A DNA stretch of 51,551 nt from Gammaproteobacteria bacterium (GCA_005878095.1 VBNH01000046.1:1-51551); one strand, 5' to 3'. Positions 24,249 to 33,196 are shown, numbered from the stretch's first letter. Notes: generated by a model not told the origin, from the letters alone. Translations and numbers: made by a program.

Positions 24249-25849
24249 GCGCGCGATCCATGAGCACTCCCGCCCGCGTGCTGGTCGTCGACGATGACGT
24301 GCGCTACTGCGAGTGGCTGCGCCATCACCTGGACGTGATCTTGCCGCGGGCGAGCGTCAGCATGCTGAATCGCAGCGAATTCGAGCGCTGGTGCACCGGG
24401 TCCTCCGGCCGCGACTGCGACCTGCTGCTGCTCTCGGTCGTGTTCGGCTCGAGTCCCGAGGACCCGCAGTCTCCGGGGCTGGCGCTGTTGCGCCGCCTGC
24501 GCGAGCGGCCGTCGACGCCCGCGGTCATCGCACTGGCCGAGGACGGTAACGAGCTCACCGCGGTGCGCGCCCTGCACCTCGGTGCGCTCGACTACCTGCC
24601 CAAGCGGCTGCTGACCCCCGAGCGCCTGAGTACCGCGGTGCGCGTGGCGCTGCGGCGCGTCGAACGGCGCGTGGCGCGGCGTCTGGCGAGCCTGGCGAAC
24701 CTGTCGCGCGACCAGGCGCTGCGCGCTGGCGCCGCGCCAGAGGCCGCGCCGGAGTCCGACGCGCTGCCAGCCGCGGGCGGCGCTTCCGCCCTGAACGCCG
24801 GCGAGGCCGCCGTACCCCCCGCCGTGCCCGCTGCCGCAGCCGGCGCCGCACCCGCCCCTGTACCCGCCGCCGTACCCCCCGCCGCTGCCGCAGTCGCCGC
24901 CGCACCCGCTCCTGTACCCGCCGCCGTGCCCGCTGCCGCAGCCGCCGCCGCTGCCGCAGCCGCCGCGGCCCCCGGGTCCGAGCCGCTGCAGGGCGCGGGT
25001 GTGGCGGGGCTGCTCGTGGGCGCAAACCCCGAGGTCATTCCGGGTTACACGCTGCGCCTGAAGATCGGCGAGTCGGCAAAGGCGGTGGTGTATCTCGCCA
25101 CCAGCGCGCACCGCGGACACAACGTCGCGCTCAAGGTAAGCAAGACGCTGCGCGACGAAGCGGCCGGCCGCCAGTTCCTCGAGCGCGAGTACACGGCGGT
25201 CATGGCGGTCAGAAGCCGGCTGGTCGCTGAGATCTACGACTACGGGGTGCACGCGGGCTTCGAATACCTGGCGATGGAGTACCTGCCGCGCGGGGATCTG
25301 AAGGCGCGTATCCAGCGCGGCGTGAGCGAGCGGGAGGCGCTGCATCTCGTGACGCAGATCGCCGCGGCTCTGGAGGTGGTGCACGAGGCGGGGCTGGTAC
25401 ACCGCGACCTGAAGCCGCCGAACGTGATGCTGCGCGAGAACGGCGCCGTGGCGCTCATCGACTTTGGCCTGGCGCGCACCCTCGACGGCAACTCCGTGAG
25501 CACGCAGACCGGTGTGCTGCTCGGATCGCCGTATTACATGAGTCCCGAGCAGTCGCTCGGTGAGCCGCTCGATGCGCGCTCGGATTTCTACAGTCTCGGA
25601 GTCATCTGCTACGAGATGCTGACCGGGCACAAGCCCTACACCGGCAACACCGCCATGGACGTGCTGCAACAGCACGTCAGCGCGCCGCTCCCGGCGCTGC
25701 CGGCCGAGCTGGCGCGCTACCAGCCGCTGCTCACGGGGCTGCTGGCGAAGTCCCGCGCCGAGCGCCCGGGGAGCGCTCAGGAGATCATTGCTGCCGCTAA
25801 CGCGCTGCGCGCGGGCGCCGCCGGGGATGCGCAGTCGAGCGCGGCCTAG
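24245..25849 (+). CDS. Receiver-like / Ser-Thr protein kinase fusion
   Basis: 534 residues. N-terminal receiver-like domain (~10-130): the acidic cluster VVDDD (16-18) and Lys in LPKR remain, but the phospho-acceptor position is Ser64 (LLLLSVV), so phosphorylation there is unlikely. A Pro/Ala-rich linker (~187-245) leads to a Hanks-type kinase (~264-520) with Lys297 in VALKVSK, HRDLKPPN (386-393) and DFGL (406-409), plus SPYYMSPEQ. The glycine loop reads GESAKAVVY rather than GxGxxG. The catalytic residues are intact, so activity is plausible. It is translationally coupled to the TonB-fusion gene and ends on the CTAG shared with the convergent MFS gene. Confidence 0.88.
   Translation: MSARSMSTPARVLVVDDDVRYCEWLRHHLDVILPRASVSMLNRSEFERWCTGSSGRDCDLLLLSVVFGSSPEDPQSPGLALLRRLRERPSTPAVIALAEDGNELTAVRALHLGALDYLPKRLLTPERLSTAVRVALRRVERRVARRLASLANLSRDQALRAGAAPEAAPESDALPAAGGASALNAGEAAVPPAVPAAAAGAAPAPVPAAVPPAAAAVAAAPAPVPAAVPAAAAAAAAAAAAAPGSEPLQGAGVAGLLVGANPEVIPGYTLRLKIGESAKAVVYLATSAHRGHNVALKVSKTLRDEAAGRQFLEREYTAVMAVRSRLVAEIYDYGVHAGFEYLAMEYLPRGDLKARIQRGVSEREALHLVTQIAAALEVVHEAGLVHRDLKPPNVMLRENGAVALIDFGLARTLDGNSVSTQTGVLLGSPYYMSPEQSLGEPLDARSDFYSLGVICYEMLTGHKPYTGNTAMDVLQQHVSAPLPALPAELARYQPLLTGLLAKSRAERPGSAQEIIAAANALRAGAAGDAQSSAA
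24800..24980 (+). repeat. Imperfect Pro/Ala-coding repeats in the kinase linker
   Basis: About three degenerate copies of a ~50-base unit rich in GCCGC and GTACCC, encoding runs such as PAPVPAAVP and poly-Ala. The reading frame is kept. Slippage or unequal recombination could change linker length; nothing suggests an independent element. Confidence 0.6.
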
Positions 25850-27159
25850 GGGTTGGCTCGAGCGCCGCGCCCGCGCTGCTCAAAGGCGCGTCCCAACGCG
25901 AGCGCCAGCACGGCCCACAGGGCCGAAATCCCCGCACCCAGCCAGCCGATCGCCGTGGGACCTGCGCCGAGCCCGCCGGCGAGCCCCTTGTAGAGCGAAC
26001 CGCTGAGCGCATCCCCGCCGCGATAGGCGAAGGTGTCGATGAGGCTCTTTGCCTGGTATTTCTCCTCGCGGCTCACCACGGTGAACAGCGAGTCGCGGCA
26101 CGGGCGCGTGATGGCGTAGTCGGCGACGCGGCGCACTGCGTACACCAACACCAGCACCGTGAAGACCGGCGCCAGCGCGAACAGCGCGTAGCCGACCGTC
26201 ATGATGAGCGGCACCGCGGCCAGCAGCGCCCGCATGCCGAGCCAACTGAACAGCCGGCCGAACAGCAGGAACTGGATCGTCAGCGATGCGGCCTGCACGT
26301 ATAAGTCGATGCCGGCGAAGAAGCGCGTGCGCTCATCAGCGTTGCTGAACGCCTTGGCGACGAACGCCTGCTGCTCGAGGTACAGGAAGGTCGACACCCA
26401 CGTCATGAGCAGCACGAACGCCGCGATGCCGAGCAGGTAAGGCGAGCGCACCACCTGCACGAATGCGGCGAACGCCCCGCTCCCGACCGCGCCGTCCGCG
26501 CGTGGCGCAGCGACACCGTCCTGCATCGCGGCTGTGGGCGCCGGCGCGTGCCCCGCCTGCCGTCGCTGCCAGCGGATGACCTGCGCCATGGACAGCAGCG
26601 ACACCAGCAGGAGTCCTGCGGAGACCGGCAGCAGATTGATGGCACCGATCGGCACGGCGAGCTTGCGGTCGATGAACGGGCCGATCAGCCCGCCGGTGCT
26701 GGCGCCCGCCCAGATGAAACCGAACAGGCGCCCCGCCTGCTCACGGCTGAACACGTCCGCCATCAGGCTCCAGAACGCCGCCACCACGAACAGATTGAAC
26801 ACGCTCACCCACACGAAGTAGGTGCGCGCGATCCAGGTGTGGTCCGCCTGCACGCGGAACCACACCCAGAAGATGAGCAGGTTGGCGGCGAAGAAACCGT
26901 ACACCCACGGCAGAAACACCGAGCGCGGGAAGCGCGAGGTGAGCCAGCCATACAGCGGCTGCAGCAGCAGCATGACGACGAACACCCCCCAGAAAAGGTA
27001 GGGGATGTTTTCCAGCCCCGAGGTGATGCCGAGGGCATCGCGCACCGGCCGCAGGATGGTGTAGCTCGAGAACATGCACAACAGCGTCGCAAACGACGCC
27101 AGCAGCGCGGGCGCCTCACCGGGCTGCAGGACGATGAGGCGCCGCAGCAGCTGGCTCAT
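25846..27159 (-). CDS. MFS-type transporter (ATP/ADP-translocase-like subgroup)
   Basis: About 437 residues with ~12 membrane helices. The early segment FSSYTILRPVRDALGITSG, with its RPVRD motif, and the later TRPCRDSLFTVVSREEKYQAKSLIDTFAYRGGDALSG are typical of bacterial carriers annotated as MFS or NTP/NDP exchange transporters (TlcA relatives). In free-living bacteria the substrate is unknown, so nucleotide exchange should not be assumed. The start is uncertain: ATG 27159 or GTG 27186, neither with a clear Shine-Dalgarno. Its TAG stop overlaps that of the convergent kinase gene in the palindrome CTAG. Confidence 0.8.
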   Translation of the reverse strand: MSQLLRRLIVLQPGEAPALLASFATLLCMFSSYTILRPVRDALGITSGLENIPYLFWGVFVVMLLLQPLYGWLTSRFPRSVFLPWVYGFFAANLLIFWVWFRVQADHTWIARTYFVWVSVFNLFVVAAFWSLMADVFSREQAGRLFGFIWAGASTGGLIGPFIDRKLAVPIGAINLLPVSAGLLLVSLLSMAQVIRWQRRQAGHAPAPTAAMQDGVAAPRADGAVGSGAFAAFVQVVRSPYLLGIAAFVLLMTWVSTFLYLEQQAFVAKAFSNADERTRFFAGIDLYVQAASLTIQFLLFGRLFSWLGMRALLAAVPLIMTVGYALFALAPVFTVLVLVYAVRRVADYAITRPCRDSLFTVVSREEKYQAKSLIDTFAYRGGDALSGSLYKGLAGGLGAGPTAIGWLGAGISALWAVLALALGRAFEQRGRGARANP

Positions 27160-27340
27160 GAGGCGATCAGCCAACGTCAGTCTCACCCGCGCGCGTGGGG
27201 CGCCAGTGTGCCACAGCCCCGCCGGCGCAGTGGCAAGCCGGCCCTCTGGGGAGAATGCCCGGCAGCCTTAGCGCGCGACTTGCGCTTGACGGCCCGGACG
27301 CGGGCGGAGCACTCTCGCGTGACACTGTTGGGGGCAGAAC

Positions 27341-28825
27341 GTGAAAAGAAGAGACTTCTGTGCGGCCGGGGTCGCCGCGCTGGCCGCCGCAACCGTCCCT
27401 TACCGTCGCGCAGCTGCGATCACGAGTGGCGCGGACATTCCCGCCGTGGGGCTCGACGGGCGGCAACTGACTCTCAAGTCCGCAGACATCGAGGACCTGC
27501 GCGCGGGGCTGCGCGGTGAGCTCATCACCGGCGATGAGCCCGGGTACGACGTCGCGCGCCGGCTCTGGAACCCGGCGTTCGATCGCAAGCCGGCCCTCAT
27601 CGTGCGCTGCGTGGGAGCCGCGGACGTCAGGCGCGCGGTGAGCTTCACGGCCGCTCACGGTCTTCTGACCGCGGTGCGCGGCGGTGGCCACAGTGTGTCG
27701 GGCCAGTCCGGGTGCGACGGCGGGCTGGTCATCGACGTCTCGCCCATGCGTGCGGTGGAGGTCGATCCGCTCGCCAGGGTCGCGCGCGTGGAGGCGGGCG
27801 CACTGCTCGGCCAGATCGACCGCGAAACGCTGGCGTTCGGGCTCGTCACACCCGTCGGCACCGTCGCCGACACGGGTGTGGCGGGATTGACGCTGGGCGG
27901 CGGGGTCGGACGCATTGGCCGCAGGTTCGGGCTCACGTGCGACAACCTCACGGCAGCGGAGCTGGTGACGGCGGACGGCAAGTGGCTGCGCGTCAGCGCC
28001 GCCGAGCACCCGGATCTGTTGTGGGCCCTGCGCGGCGGCGGTGGCAACTTCGGCGTGGTGACCTCGTTCACGTTCCGCCTGCACGAGGTCGCACCGATCA
28101 TGTACGGCGGGCTGCTCACCTTCCCGCTCACGGATGCGCGTCAGCTGCTGCACAGCTTCGCGGACCTGATCGCGGCTGCGCCCGATGAGTTGTATGTGGA
28201 CGCGGCCATGGGCACGGCCCCGCAGGGCGTGCGCTGGCTGGGACTCTCCGTCTGCTACTGCGGTCCACAGGCCGATGCGGAGCGGGTGGTCGGGCCACTG
28301 CGCAAACTCGGCAAGCCGCTCAAGGACGAGCTGGCCGCCTCGCCGTACGCCACGCTGCAGGGCAGCGCCGACCTGCGCGGCATCAGTCCCCTGGGCGCCT
28401 ACGGCAAGGGCGGACTCGTCTACGGCATCACTCCCACCCTCATCGATACCATGGTCGAGTTCACCGAGAGCGCGCCGTCGGACGGCGCGGAGATGTGGCT
28501 GCAGCATCAGGGCGGCGCGATCGGCCGCGTGAAACCTGAGGACACCGCGTACTTCAACCGCGGGGCGAGTCACAACGTCGGGGTATTCACGTCCTGGAAG
28601 ATGCCGCCCGGGGACACCGCGCGCGAGATCGACTGGGTGCGGCGCGCCTGGGCGAAGATCGAGCCACAGACGCGCGGCCAGTACGTGAATCTTGCCGCCA
28701 GCGACGATCGTGAAGCCCGCGTGCATGCCGCTTACGGCGACAACTACCCGCGGCTTGCCGCGCTCAAGAAGCGTTACGATCCGGCGAACCGGTTCCGCCT
28801 CAACGCCAACATAAAGCCCGCATAA
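27341..28825 (+). CDS. Tat-exported FAD-binding (BBE-type) oxidoreductase
   Basis: 494 residues. MKRRDF at the N-terminus followed by a hydrophobic stretch and AAA is a twin-arginine signal. The PCMH-type FAD domain (~60-240) has RGGGHSVSGQSGCDGG, in which His is the usual covalent FAD site, and GVAGLTLGGGVGRIGRRFGL. The second Cys of bicovalent enzymes is not at the expected place, so single covalent attachment is likely. A BBE motif ends the protein (YGDNYPRLAALKKRYDPANRF). Such enzymes oxidise sugars, alkaloids or other alcohols; the substrate is unknown. The start is GTG and stands alone, with no operon partner. Confidence 0.88.
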   Translation: MKRRDFCAAGVAALAAATVPYRRAAAITSGADIPAVGLDGRQLTLKSADIEDLRAGLRGELITGDEPGYDVARRLWNPAFDRKPALIVRCVGAADVRRAVSFTAAHGLLTAVRGGGHSVSGQSGCDGGLVIDVSPMRAVEVDPLARVARVEAGALLGQIDRETLAFGLVTPVGTVADTGVAGLTLGGGVGRIGRRFGLTCDNLTAAELVTADGKWLRVSAAEHPDLLWALRGGGGNFGVVTSFTFRLHEVAPIMYGGLLTFPLTDARQLLHSFADLIAAAPDELYVDAAMGTAPQGVRWLGLSVCYCGPQADAERVVGPLRKLGKPLKDELAASPYATLQGSADLRGISPLGAYGKGGLVYGITPTLIDTMVEFTESAPSDGAEMWLQHQGGAIGRVKPEDTAYFNRGASHNVGVFTSWKMPPGDTAREIDWVRRAWAKIEPQTRGQYVNLAASDDREARVHAAYGDNYPRLAALKKRYDPANRFRLNANIKPA

Positions 28826-28856
28826 CGGCGCGAACCAACTTCCGACGTGCGCCGAC

Positions 28857-28900
28857 GGCAGAGCGTGGCTGCGCCGGCGGCAGAGCGTGGCTGCGCCGGC
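28857..28900 (+). repeat. Two perfect 22-bp tandem copies
   Basis: The unit GGCAGAGCGTGGCTGCGCCGGC occurs at 28857-28878 and again at 28879-28900, in the 180-base gap between the FAD oxidoreductase and the glycosyltransferase. The copies are identical and carry no obvious hairpin of their own. The rest of the gap shows neither a gene nor a convincing promoter. Confidence 0.85.
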
Positions 28901-29005
28901 GCTGCAAGCCTGGCCGCGCGCTGCACCGCTTGACACTCAATCCTCATGAAGGTGCAATGCGCCTTGCGGGCGGCGGCCAGGGATCGAAGGGCGATACTCG
29001 AGTCC

Positions 29006-30154
29006 ATGCATCTCGTTGATACCACGCTGTTCTATTCACCCACCAGCGGCGGCGTCAAACGCTACCTCACCGCCAAGCACGCCTGGCTCGCCGCGCACAG
29101 CTCGTGGGAACACACCATCGTGGTCCCGGGACGAGAGGACCGGTTCCAGCGCGGCGGCCTGTGCACGCTGTCGGGCTACCCGGTGCCCGGCACGTTCAAC
29201 TACCGCCTGCCGCTCAATCCGCGCCGCTGGAGCCGGCTGCTCGAGGCGCTCGAGCCGACGCTCATCGAAGCGGGCGACGCGTTTCACCCCGCGTGGTGCG
29301 CCTCGCAGGTCGCACAGCGCCGGGGTATACCGGTGGTGGGCTTCTATCACTCGAACGTGCCGCAGATCATCGGGCGCCGGGTCGGCAGCGCGTTCGCCGA
29401 GCCGCTGATCGGCCGCTACGTGCGCTGTCTGTACGAGCGCTTCGATCTGGTGTTCGCTCCGAGCCGGGTGATGTGCGAGTACCTCGAGGATCTCGGCGTG
29501 CGCCACGTCATGCACCAGCCGCTCGGCGTCGATACCGAGGTGTTCCATCCGCGGCGGCGCACGCTGGCGCTGCGCCCGCGGCTCGCTCTGCCGGCGCAGG
29601 CGCGCGTGCTGATCTTCGCCGGCCGCTTCGCCGGCGAAAAGAACCTGCCGGTGCTGCTGCAGGCTTTCGCGCGCCTCGGAGCTCCGTACCACCTGCTGCT
29701 GATCGGCGGGCGGCGCGCGACGCGCCCCGCCGCCAACGTCACGGTGCTCCCCTACCGGCGCGACAGCCTCGAGCTGGCGCAATGGATCGCCTCCGCCGAC
29801 GCGCTGGTACACGCCGGCACCAAGGAGACGTTCGGGCTGGTGATCCTGGAAGCCATGGCGTGCGCTCGTCCGGTGGTGGCGGCGCGCGCCGGCGCCTTTC
29901 CGGAGCTCATCGACGAGAGCGTCGGGGTGCTCGCCGCGCCCAACTCTGCCTCCGGCATGGCGGAGGCGATCGCGGCTCTCTACGAGCGTGACCGCGACGC
30001 GCTCGGCACCGCCGCCCGCGCCCGCGTGCTCAGACAGTTCACCTGGCAGCGCGCCTTCCACGGCGAGTTCGCCGCGTACGCCTCCCTCATCGGCGCGCGC
30101 CGGCTGCCGGTCGCGCCAGCGCAGATCATCGAGCTCGGCGCGCCGACTTCGTGA
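29006..30154 (+). CDS. Glycosyltransferase family 4-like (GT-B fold)
   Basis: 382 residues from the ATG at 29006 (an ATG at 28946 would add 20 unconserved residues). An N-terminal GT4 domain with YSPTSGGVKRYLTAKHAWL, the sugar-acceptor loop of this fold, is followed by the C-terminal GT1 domain: IFAGRFAGEKNLPVLLQAF and the donor-binding E-x7-E motif in KETFGLVILEAMACARPVV. It resembles mannosyl/alpha-glycosyl transferases that build glycolipids or exopolysaccharides (GtfA/PimB-like). It lacks a signal peptide and is likely a cytoplasmic, membrane-associated enzyme. No sugar-pathway neighbours are visible, so donor and acceptor are unknown. Confidence 0.88.
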   Translation: MHLVDTTLFYSPTSGGVKRYLTAKHAWLAAHSSWEHTIVVPGREDRFQRGGLCTLSGYPVPGTFNYRLPLNPRRWSRLLEALEPTLIEAGDAFHPAWCASQVAQRRGIPVVGFYHSNVPQIIGRRVGSAFAEPLIGRYVRCLYERFDLVFAPSRVMCEYLEDLGVRHVMHQPLGVDTEVFHPRRRTLALRPRLALPAQARVLIFAGRFAGEKNLPVLLQAFARLGAPYHLLLIGGRRATRPAANVTVLPYRRDSLELAQWIASADALVHAGTKETFGLVILEAMACARPVVAARAGAFPELIDESVGVLAAPNSASGMAEAIAALYERDRDALGTAARARVLRQFTWQRAFHGEFAAYASLIGARRLPVAPAQIIELGAPTS

Positions 30155-30172
30155 GTATCGGCGCCTGACACT

Positions 30173-30565
30173 TCAGCGCCGCAGCGCGCGCAGCACCGCC
30201 AGTCCCGCGCGGGTCGCGGCGAGCGCGAGTACGATTCTCCACAGCCAGCGCTTGCGCAGCGGCACCGGTCGCGGCGGGATCGCGCGGTAGAACTGCGCGG
30301 CGATCTCGCGGTGCAGGTGCACGGCGGCGGCGGCGATCAGCCACTCGCGCGGCGGACTGTATATCCGATACTGGTTCGCGCCCAGGCGCTCGACCACGGC
30401 ATCGTCGAGCGCGTCGGGGAATCCGGCCGGCGCCGCGGCACTGAAGGCGAGCGCGGTCGTCTCGCCGGGGCGCTCGGGCGTGCCGCCGATCAGCGTGAGG
30501 CCGAGCGGCCCGGGGGCGCACCGGCAGCGCACCGCACCGCGGAACCTGACCACCGGCTCAGGCAT
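30173..30565 (-). CDS. Hypothetical protein downstream of osmC
   Basis: 130 residues, starting at ATG 30565, which overlaps the end of osmC by eight bases. The first 60 residues are strand-rich (VVRFRGAVRCRCAPGPLGLT). The middle has NQYRIYSPPREWLIAAAAVHLHREIAAQFYRAI. The end is a basic, weakly hydrophobic helix (LRKRWLWRIVLALAATRAGL), possibly a membrane-associating segment. I do not recognise the family. The overlap and shared strand argue that it is real and co-expressed with osmC. Confidence 0.65.
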   Translation of the reverse strand: MPEPVVRFRGAVRCRCAPGPLGLTLIGGTPERPGETTALAFSAAAPAGFPDALDDAVVERLGANQYRIYSPPREWLIAAAAVHLHREIAAQFYRAIPPRPVPLRKRWLWRIVLALAATRAGLAVLRALRR

Positions 30566-31034
30566 CGAAGCGCGGCTCGCAGCGAACCTCGCTGGTGACC
30601 GAGTTCGCGATGAAACACTCATCGTGCGCGCGCTGGTGCAGCTGCAGGATGTCCGCGCGCGCGGGTAATCGCTCGCCCGAGAACGCGACGCGCGGGCGCA
30701 GCGTGACGCGCACCATGGCGGTCCTGCCGGCGGCGTTCCTGCCCAGCACCCCAAGGGCATCGTCGCTGTAATCGTCGACGCGCCAGCCGCCGCCGGCGGC
30801 CAGCGACAGGAACCACAGCATGTGACAGCTCGAGAGCGCCGCGACCAGCGCCTCTTCCGGATCGACCGCCGCCTCGACCGACAACGGCACCCGCACCACC
30901 TGCGGCGAGGAGGACGCGGGCACCTCGACGCCGCCGTCGAAGCGCCAGGTGTGTGCGCGGCTGTAACGCTTGTCGGTGAACGCAGCGGCGCCGCGCGCCC
31001 AGTGGATACTGGCCCGGTATTCGTGCCCTGCCAT
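30558..31034 (-). CDS. OsmC-family peroxidase/redox protein
   Basis: 158 residues. The OsmC fold signature is clear: a catalytic Cys in AALSSCHMLWFLSLAAG, preceded by VDPEEALVAAL, and a C-terminal second Cys in AHDECFIANSVTSEV. The YhfA/OsmC-like group reduces organic hydroperoxides with the two cysteines. An excellent ribosome-binding site (GGAGGT, six bases from the ATG) fixes the start. It is divergent from the amino-acid permease, with 44 bases between the starts. Confidence 0.92.
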   Translation of the reverse strand: MAGHEYRASIHWARGAAAFTDKRYSRAHTWRFDGGVEVPASSSPQVVRVPLSVEAAVDPEEALVAALSSCHMLWFLSLAAGGGWRVDDYSDDALGVLGRNAAGRTAMVRVTLRPRVAFSGERLPARADILQLHQRAHDECFIANSVTSEVRCEPRFDA

Positions 31035-31078
31035 CGCTTTACCTCCGTGCGCTGGTGCGTGGGATTGTACGATAGCGT

Positions 31079-32539
31079 ATGAGTTCCTCCGACCTGCAGC
31101 CGCGCCGCGACCTGACGCTCACGCACGCCACCTCGCTCGTGGTCGGTATCACCATCGGCACCGGCATTTTCCTCAAGTCCGCCGCCATGGCCCAGGCGGT
31201 GGGTACGCCGGCGCTGGTGCTGGCGGCGTGGGTGGCGGCGGGCGTCGTGGCCATGCTCGGCGCCCTGTGCTTCGCCGAGCTCGGCGCGCTACTCCCGGAG
31301 GCCGGCGGCGAGTACGTGTATCTGCGGGCCGCCTTCGGCGAGGTCCCCGGCTTCCTGTACGCCTGCAACAGCTTCGTGCTCGGCGGGGCGAGCATCGCCG
31401 CGTACGGCGCCGCGGTCGCAATCTTCATCTCCGACATCCATACCTTCGACAAGCAGTGGTACGCGTACAGCGTGCACCTGTTCGGCGCCGATTACTCCTG
31501 GCAGTTCGGGACGCGCCAGCTGATCGCGATCGGCGTGATCGGCGTGTTCGCCGCCATCAACTGCGCCGGCGTCATGGTGGGTGGGCGCGTGCAGACGCTG
31601 CTGGCGGTGGCCAAGGTGGCGGCGATCATCGCGGTCGCCGGCGGCACGTTCGCATTCTCCGACGTGCACGACTGGTCGAACCTGGCGGCGCCCACCGGCG
31701 GCGCGAGCGGCGGCCTCGCCGGCTTCGGGGCGGCGATGTTCGCGGCCCTGTGGGCCTACAGCGGCTGGCAGTACCTGCCCATGGCGGCGGGCGAGGTCCA
31801 GGATCCGCAACGCAACCTGCCACGCGCCATCATCGGCGGATCGTTGCTGGTGCTCGCGATCTACCTGGCCATCAACACCGCGTACCTGTACGCGTTGCCG
31901 CTGTGGCAGGTCGCGAGTGCCAACTCCACCGCCTACCCGGAAGCGCCCTCGGTGGCCGCCCGCGCGGTGCAGACCTTCCTCGGCAGCCGCGCCGTGGCGG
32001 TCGCGGCGCTGATATTCCTGATCTCCACCGTCGGCTCACTCAACGGCACCATCCTCGCGCGGGCGCGCGTCTCCTACGCCGCGGCGCGCGACGGGCTGTT
32101 CTTCGCCGGCTTCGGACGCCTGAGCCCGCGCACGCGCGTGCCGCTCACCTCGCTGGTGCTGCTGTGCGTCTGGGCGGCGCTGCTGGCGGTCTCGGGCACC
32201 TTCGATCAGCTCACCAACATGGCGGTGATGTCGTACGCGCTGTTCTGGATTCCGGTGATGCTCGCGGTGCTGGTGCTGCGCCGCCGGCTGCCGCACGCCG
32301 CACGGCCCTATCGCCTGCCGGGCTATCCGTGGGTACCGCTGGTGTTCATGCTGGTCATGGTGTGGATCGTGATCAGCGCGCTGCTCACGAGTCCGAAGGA
32401 ATGTATTGCGACGCTGGTGTTGATCCTGCTCGGCCTGCCGCTGTACCCGCTGTTCCGCCGGCGCCGCCTGCAGCGGCCGCGGGCGGCGGGCGAGACCGCG
32501 GCGGCCGCCGTCACTCCGACTCCAGCTCCCAGAGCGTGA
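31079..32539 (+). CDS. APC-family amino-acid permease
   Basis: 486 residues, about 12 membrane helices. The first unwound helix has VVGITIGTGIFLKSA, the substrate-binding GTGIF motif of the amino acid-polyamine-organocation family. FAELGALLPEAGGEYVYLR and AYSGWQYLPMAAGEVQDPQRNLPRAI are the typical conserved loops. It probably transports amino acids, of unknown specificity. TACGAT ends only six bases before the ATG and no Shine-Dalgarno is present, so the message may be leaderless. The last 29 bases overlap the end of the convergent methyltransferase gene. Confidence 0.92.
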   Translation: MSSSDLQPRRDLTLTHATSLVVGITIGTGIFLKSAAMAQAVGTPALVLAAWVAAGVVAMLGALCFAELGALLPEAGGEYVYLRAAFGEVPGFLYACNSFVLGGASIAAYGAAVAIFISDIHTFDKQWYAYSVHLFGADYSWQFGTRQLIAIGVIGVFAAINCAGVMVGGRVQTLLAVAKVAAIIAVAGGTFAFSDVHDWSNLAAPTGGASGGLAGFGAAMFAALWAYSGWQYLPMAAGEVQDPQRNLPRAIIGGSLLVLAIYLAINTAYLYALPLWQVASANSTAYPEAPSVAARAVQTFLGSRAVAVAALIFLISTVGSLNGTILARARVSYAAARDGLFFAGFGRLSPRTRVPLTSLVLLCVWAALLAVSGTFDQLTNMAVMSYALFWIPVMLAVLVLRRRLPHAARPYRLPGYPWVPLVFMLVMVWIVISALLTSPKECIATLVLILLGLPLYPLFRRRRLQRPRAAGETAAAAVTPTPAPRA

Positions 32540-33089
32540 GCGGCGCGCCGCGCCGCAGCCAGAACCCCAGGCCCGCCTCGCGAAACTGGCGCGTGAGCCG
32601 CGCGCGGTACCAGTGCGCGCTGCGCAGGTGCACGTCGGCATCGGTGCGCTCGTGATCGCAGTTGCGCTCGAAGTCGAGACGCGTGAGGGCGCTGAAGTAC
32701 AGCACGCCGCGGCACAGCCGGCCGAAATTCGCCAGCGCCCGCCGCGCCGCCGCCGCCTGCAGGTACTGCAGCACGTCGTAACAGATCACCAGGTCAAAGG
32801 GCGCCGCTGCGCGGTAGGTCTCGATGCGCCCGCGCTCCCAACCGTAGCGCCGGCACAGGTACTCGCTGCTCTCGAGTGCCACGTAGTGCGCGCGCGGCAG
32901 CAGCCGCCGCAGCGCCGTGCGCAGCATGCCGGTGCCGCAACCGGCTTCCAGGATGCGCCGCACCGGCAGCCCCACGTGCCCGGTGAGCGCGACGATGAGG
33001 CGCGCCCGCGCCTGCATTTCGCGGCGCGTCGCCACCGCGGTGCGCGGATCGAAGTAGTAGCGCTGGTAGTACTCGCGGCCGAAGCGCAT
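32511..33089 (-). CDS. Class I SAM-dependent methyltransferase
   Basis: 192 residues from MRFGREYYQRYYFD (ATG 33089). The longer upstream frame is rich in Arg and unlikely to be translated. SAM motif I is ILEAGCGTGMLRTAL; motif II region VALESSEYLCRRYG; motif IV FDLVICYDVLQYL. The family is the small class I type (methyltransferase domain 11/25-like). The substrate is unknown. It is divergent from the PEBP gene and converges on the permease with a 29-base overlap. Confidence 0.85.
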   Translation of the reverse strand: MRFGREYYQRYYFDPRTAVATRREMQARARLIVALTGHVGLPVRRILEAGCGTGMLRTALRRLLPRAHYVALESSEYLCRRYGWERGRIETYRAAAPFDLVICYDVLQYLQAAAARRALANFGRLCRGVLYFSALTRLDFERNCDHERTDADVHLRSAHWYRARLTRQFREAGLGFWLRRGAPLTLWELESE

Positions 33090-33196
33090 GGTCAGTGTGT
33101 ATGCTGCGGTTAGCTCACGCGCGTTGACGGTAATATGTTCCGGCACCCGCGCGTGAACAAGTTGCGCTCCACGTCTCCGGCGCTGCACACTGCGCC

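Noticed and set aside
24800-24980. Repeat block as a CRISPR-like array
   Set aside because: The repeats are degenerate, keep the reading frame and encode a Pro/Ala linker; no spacers.
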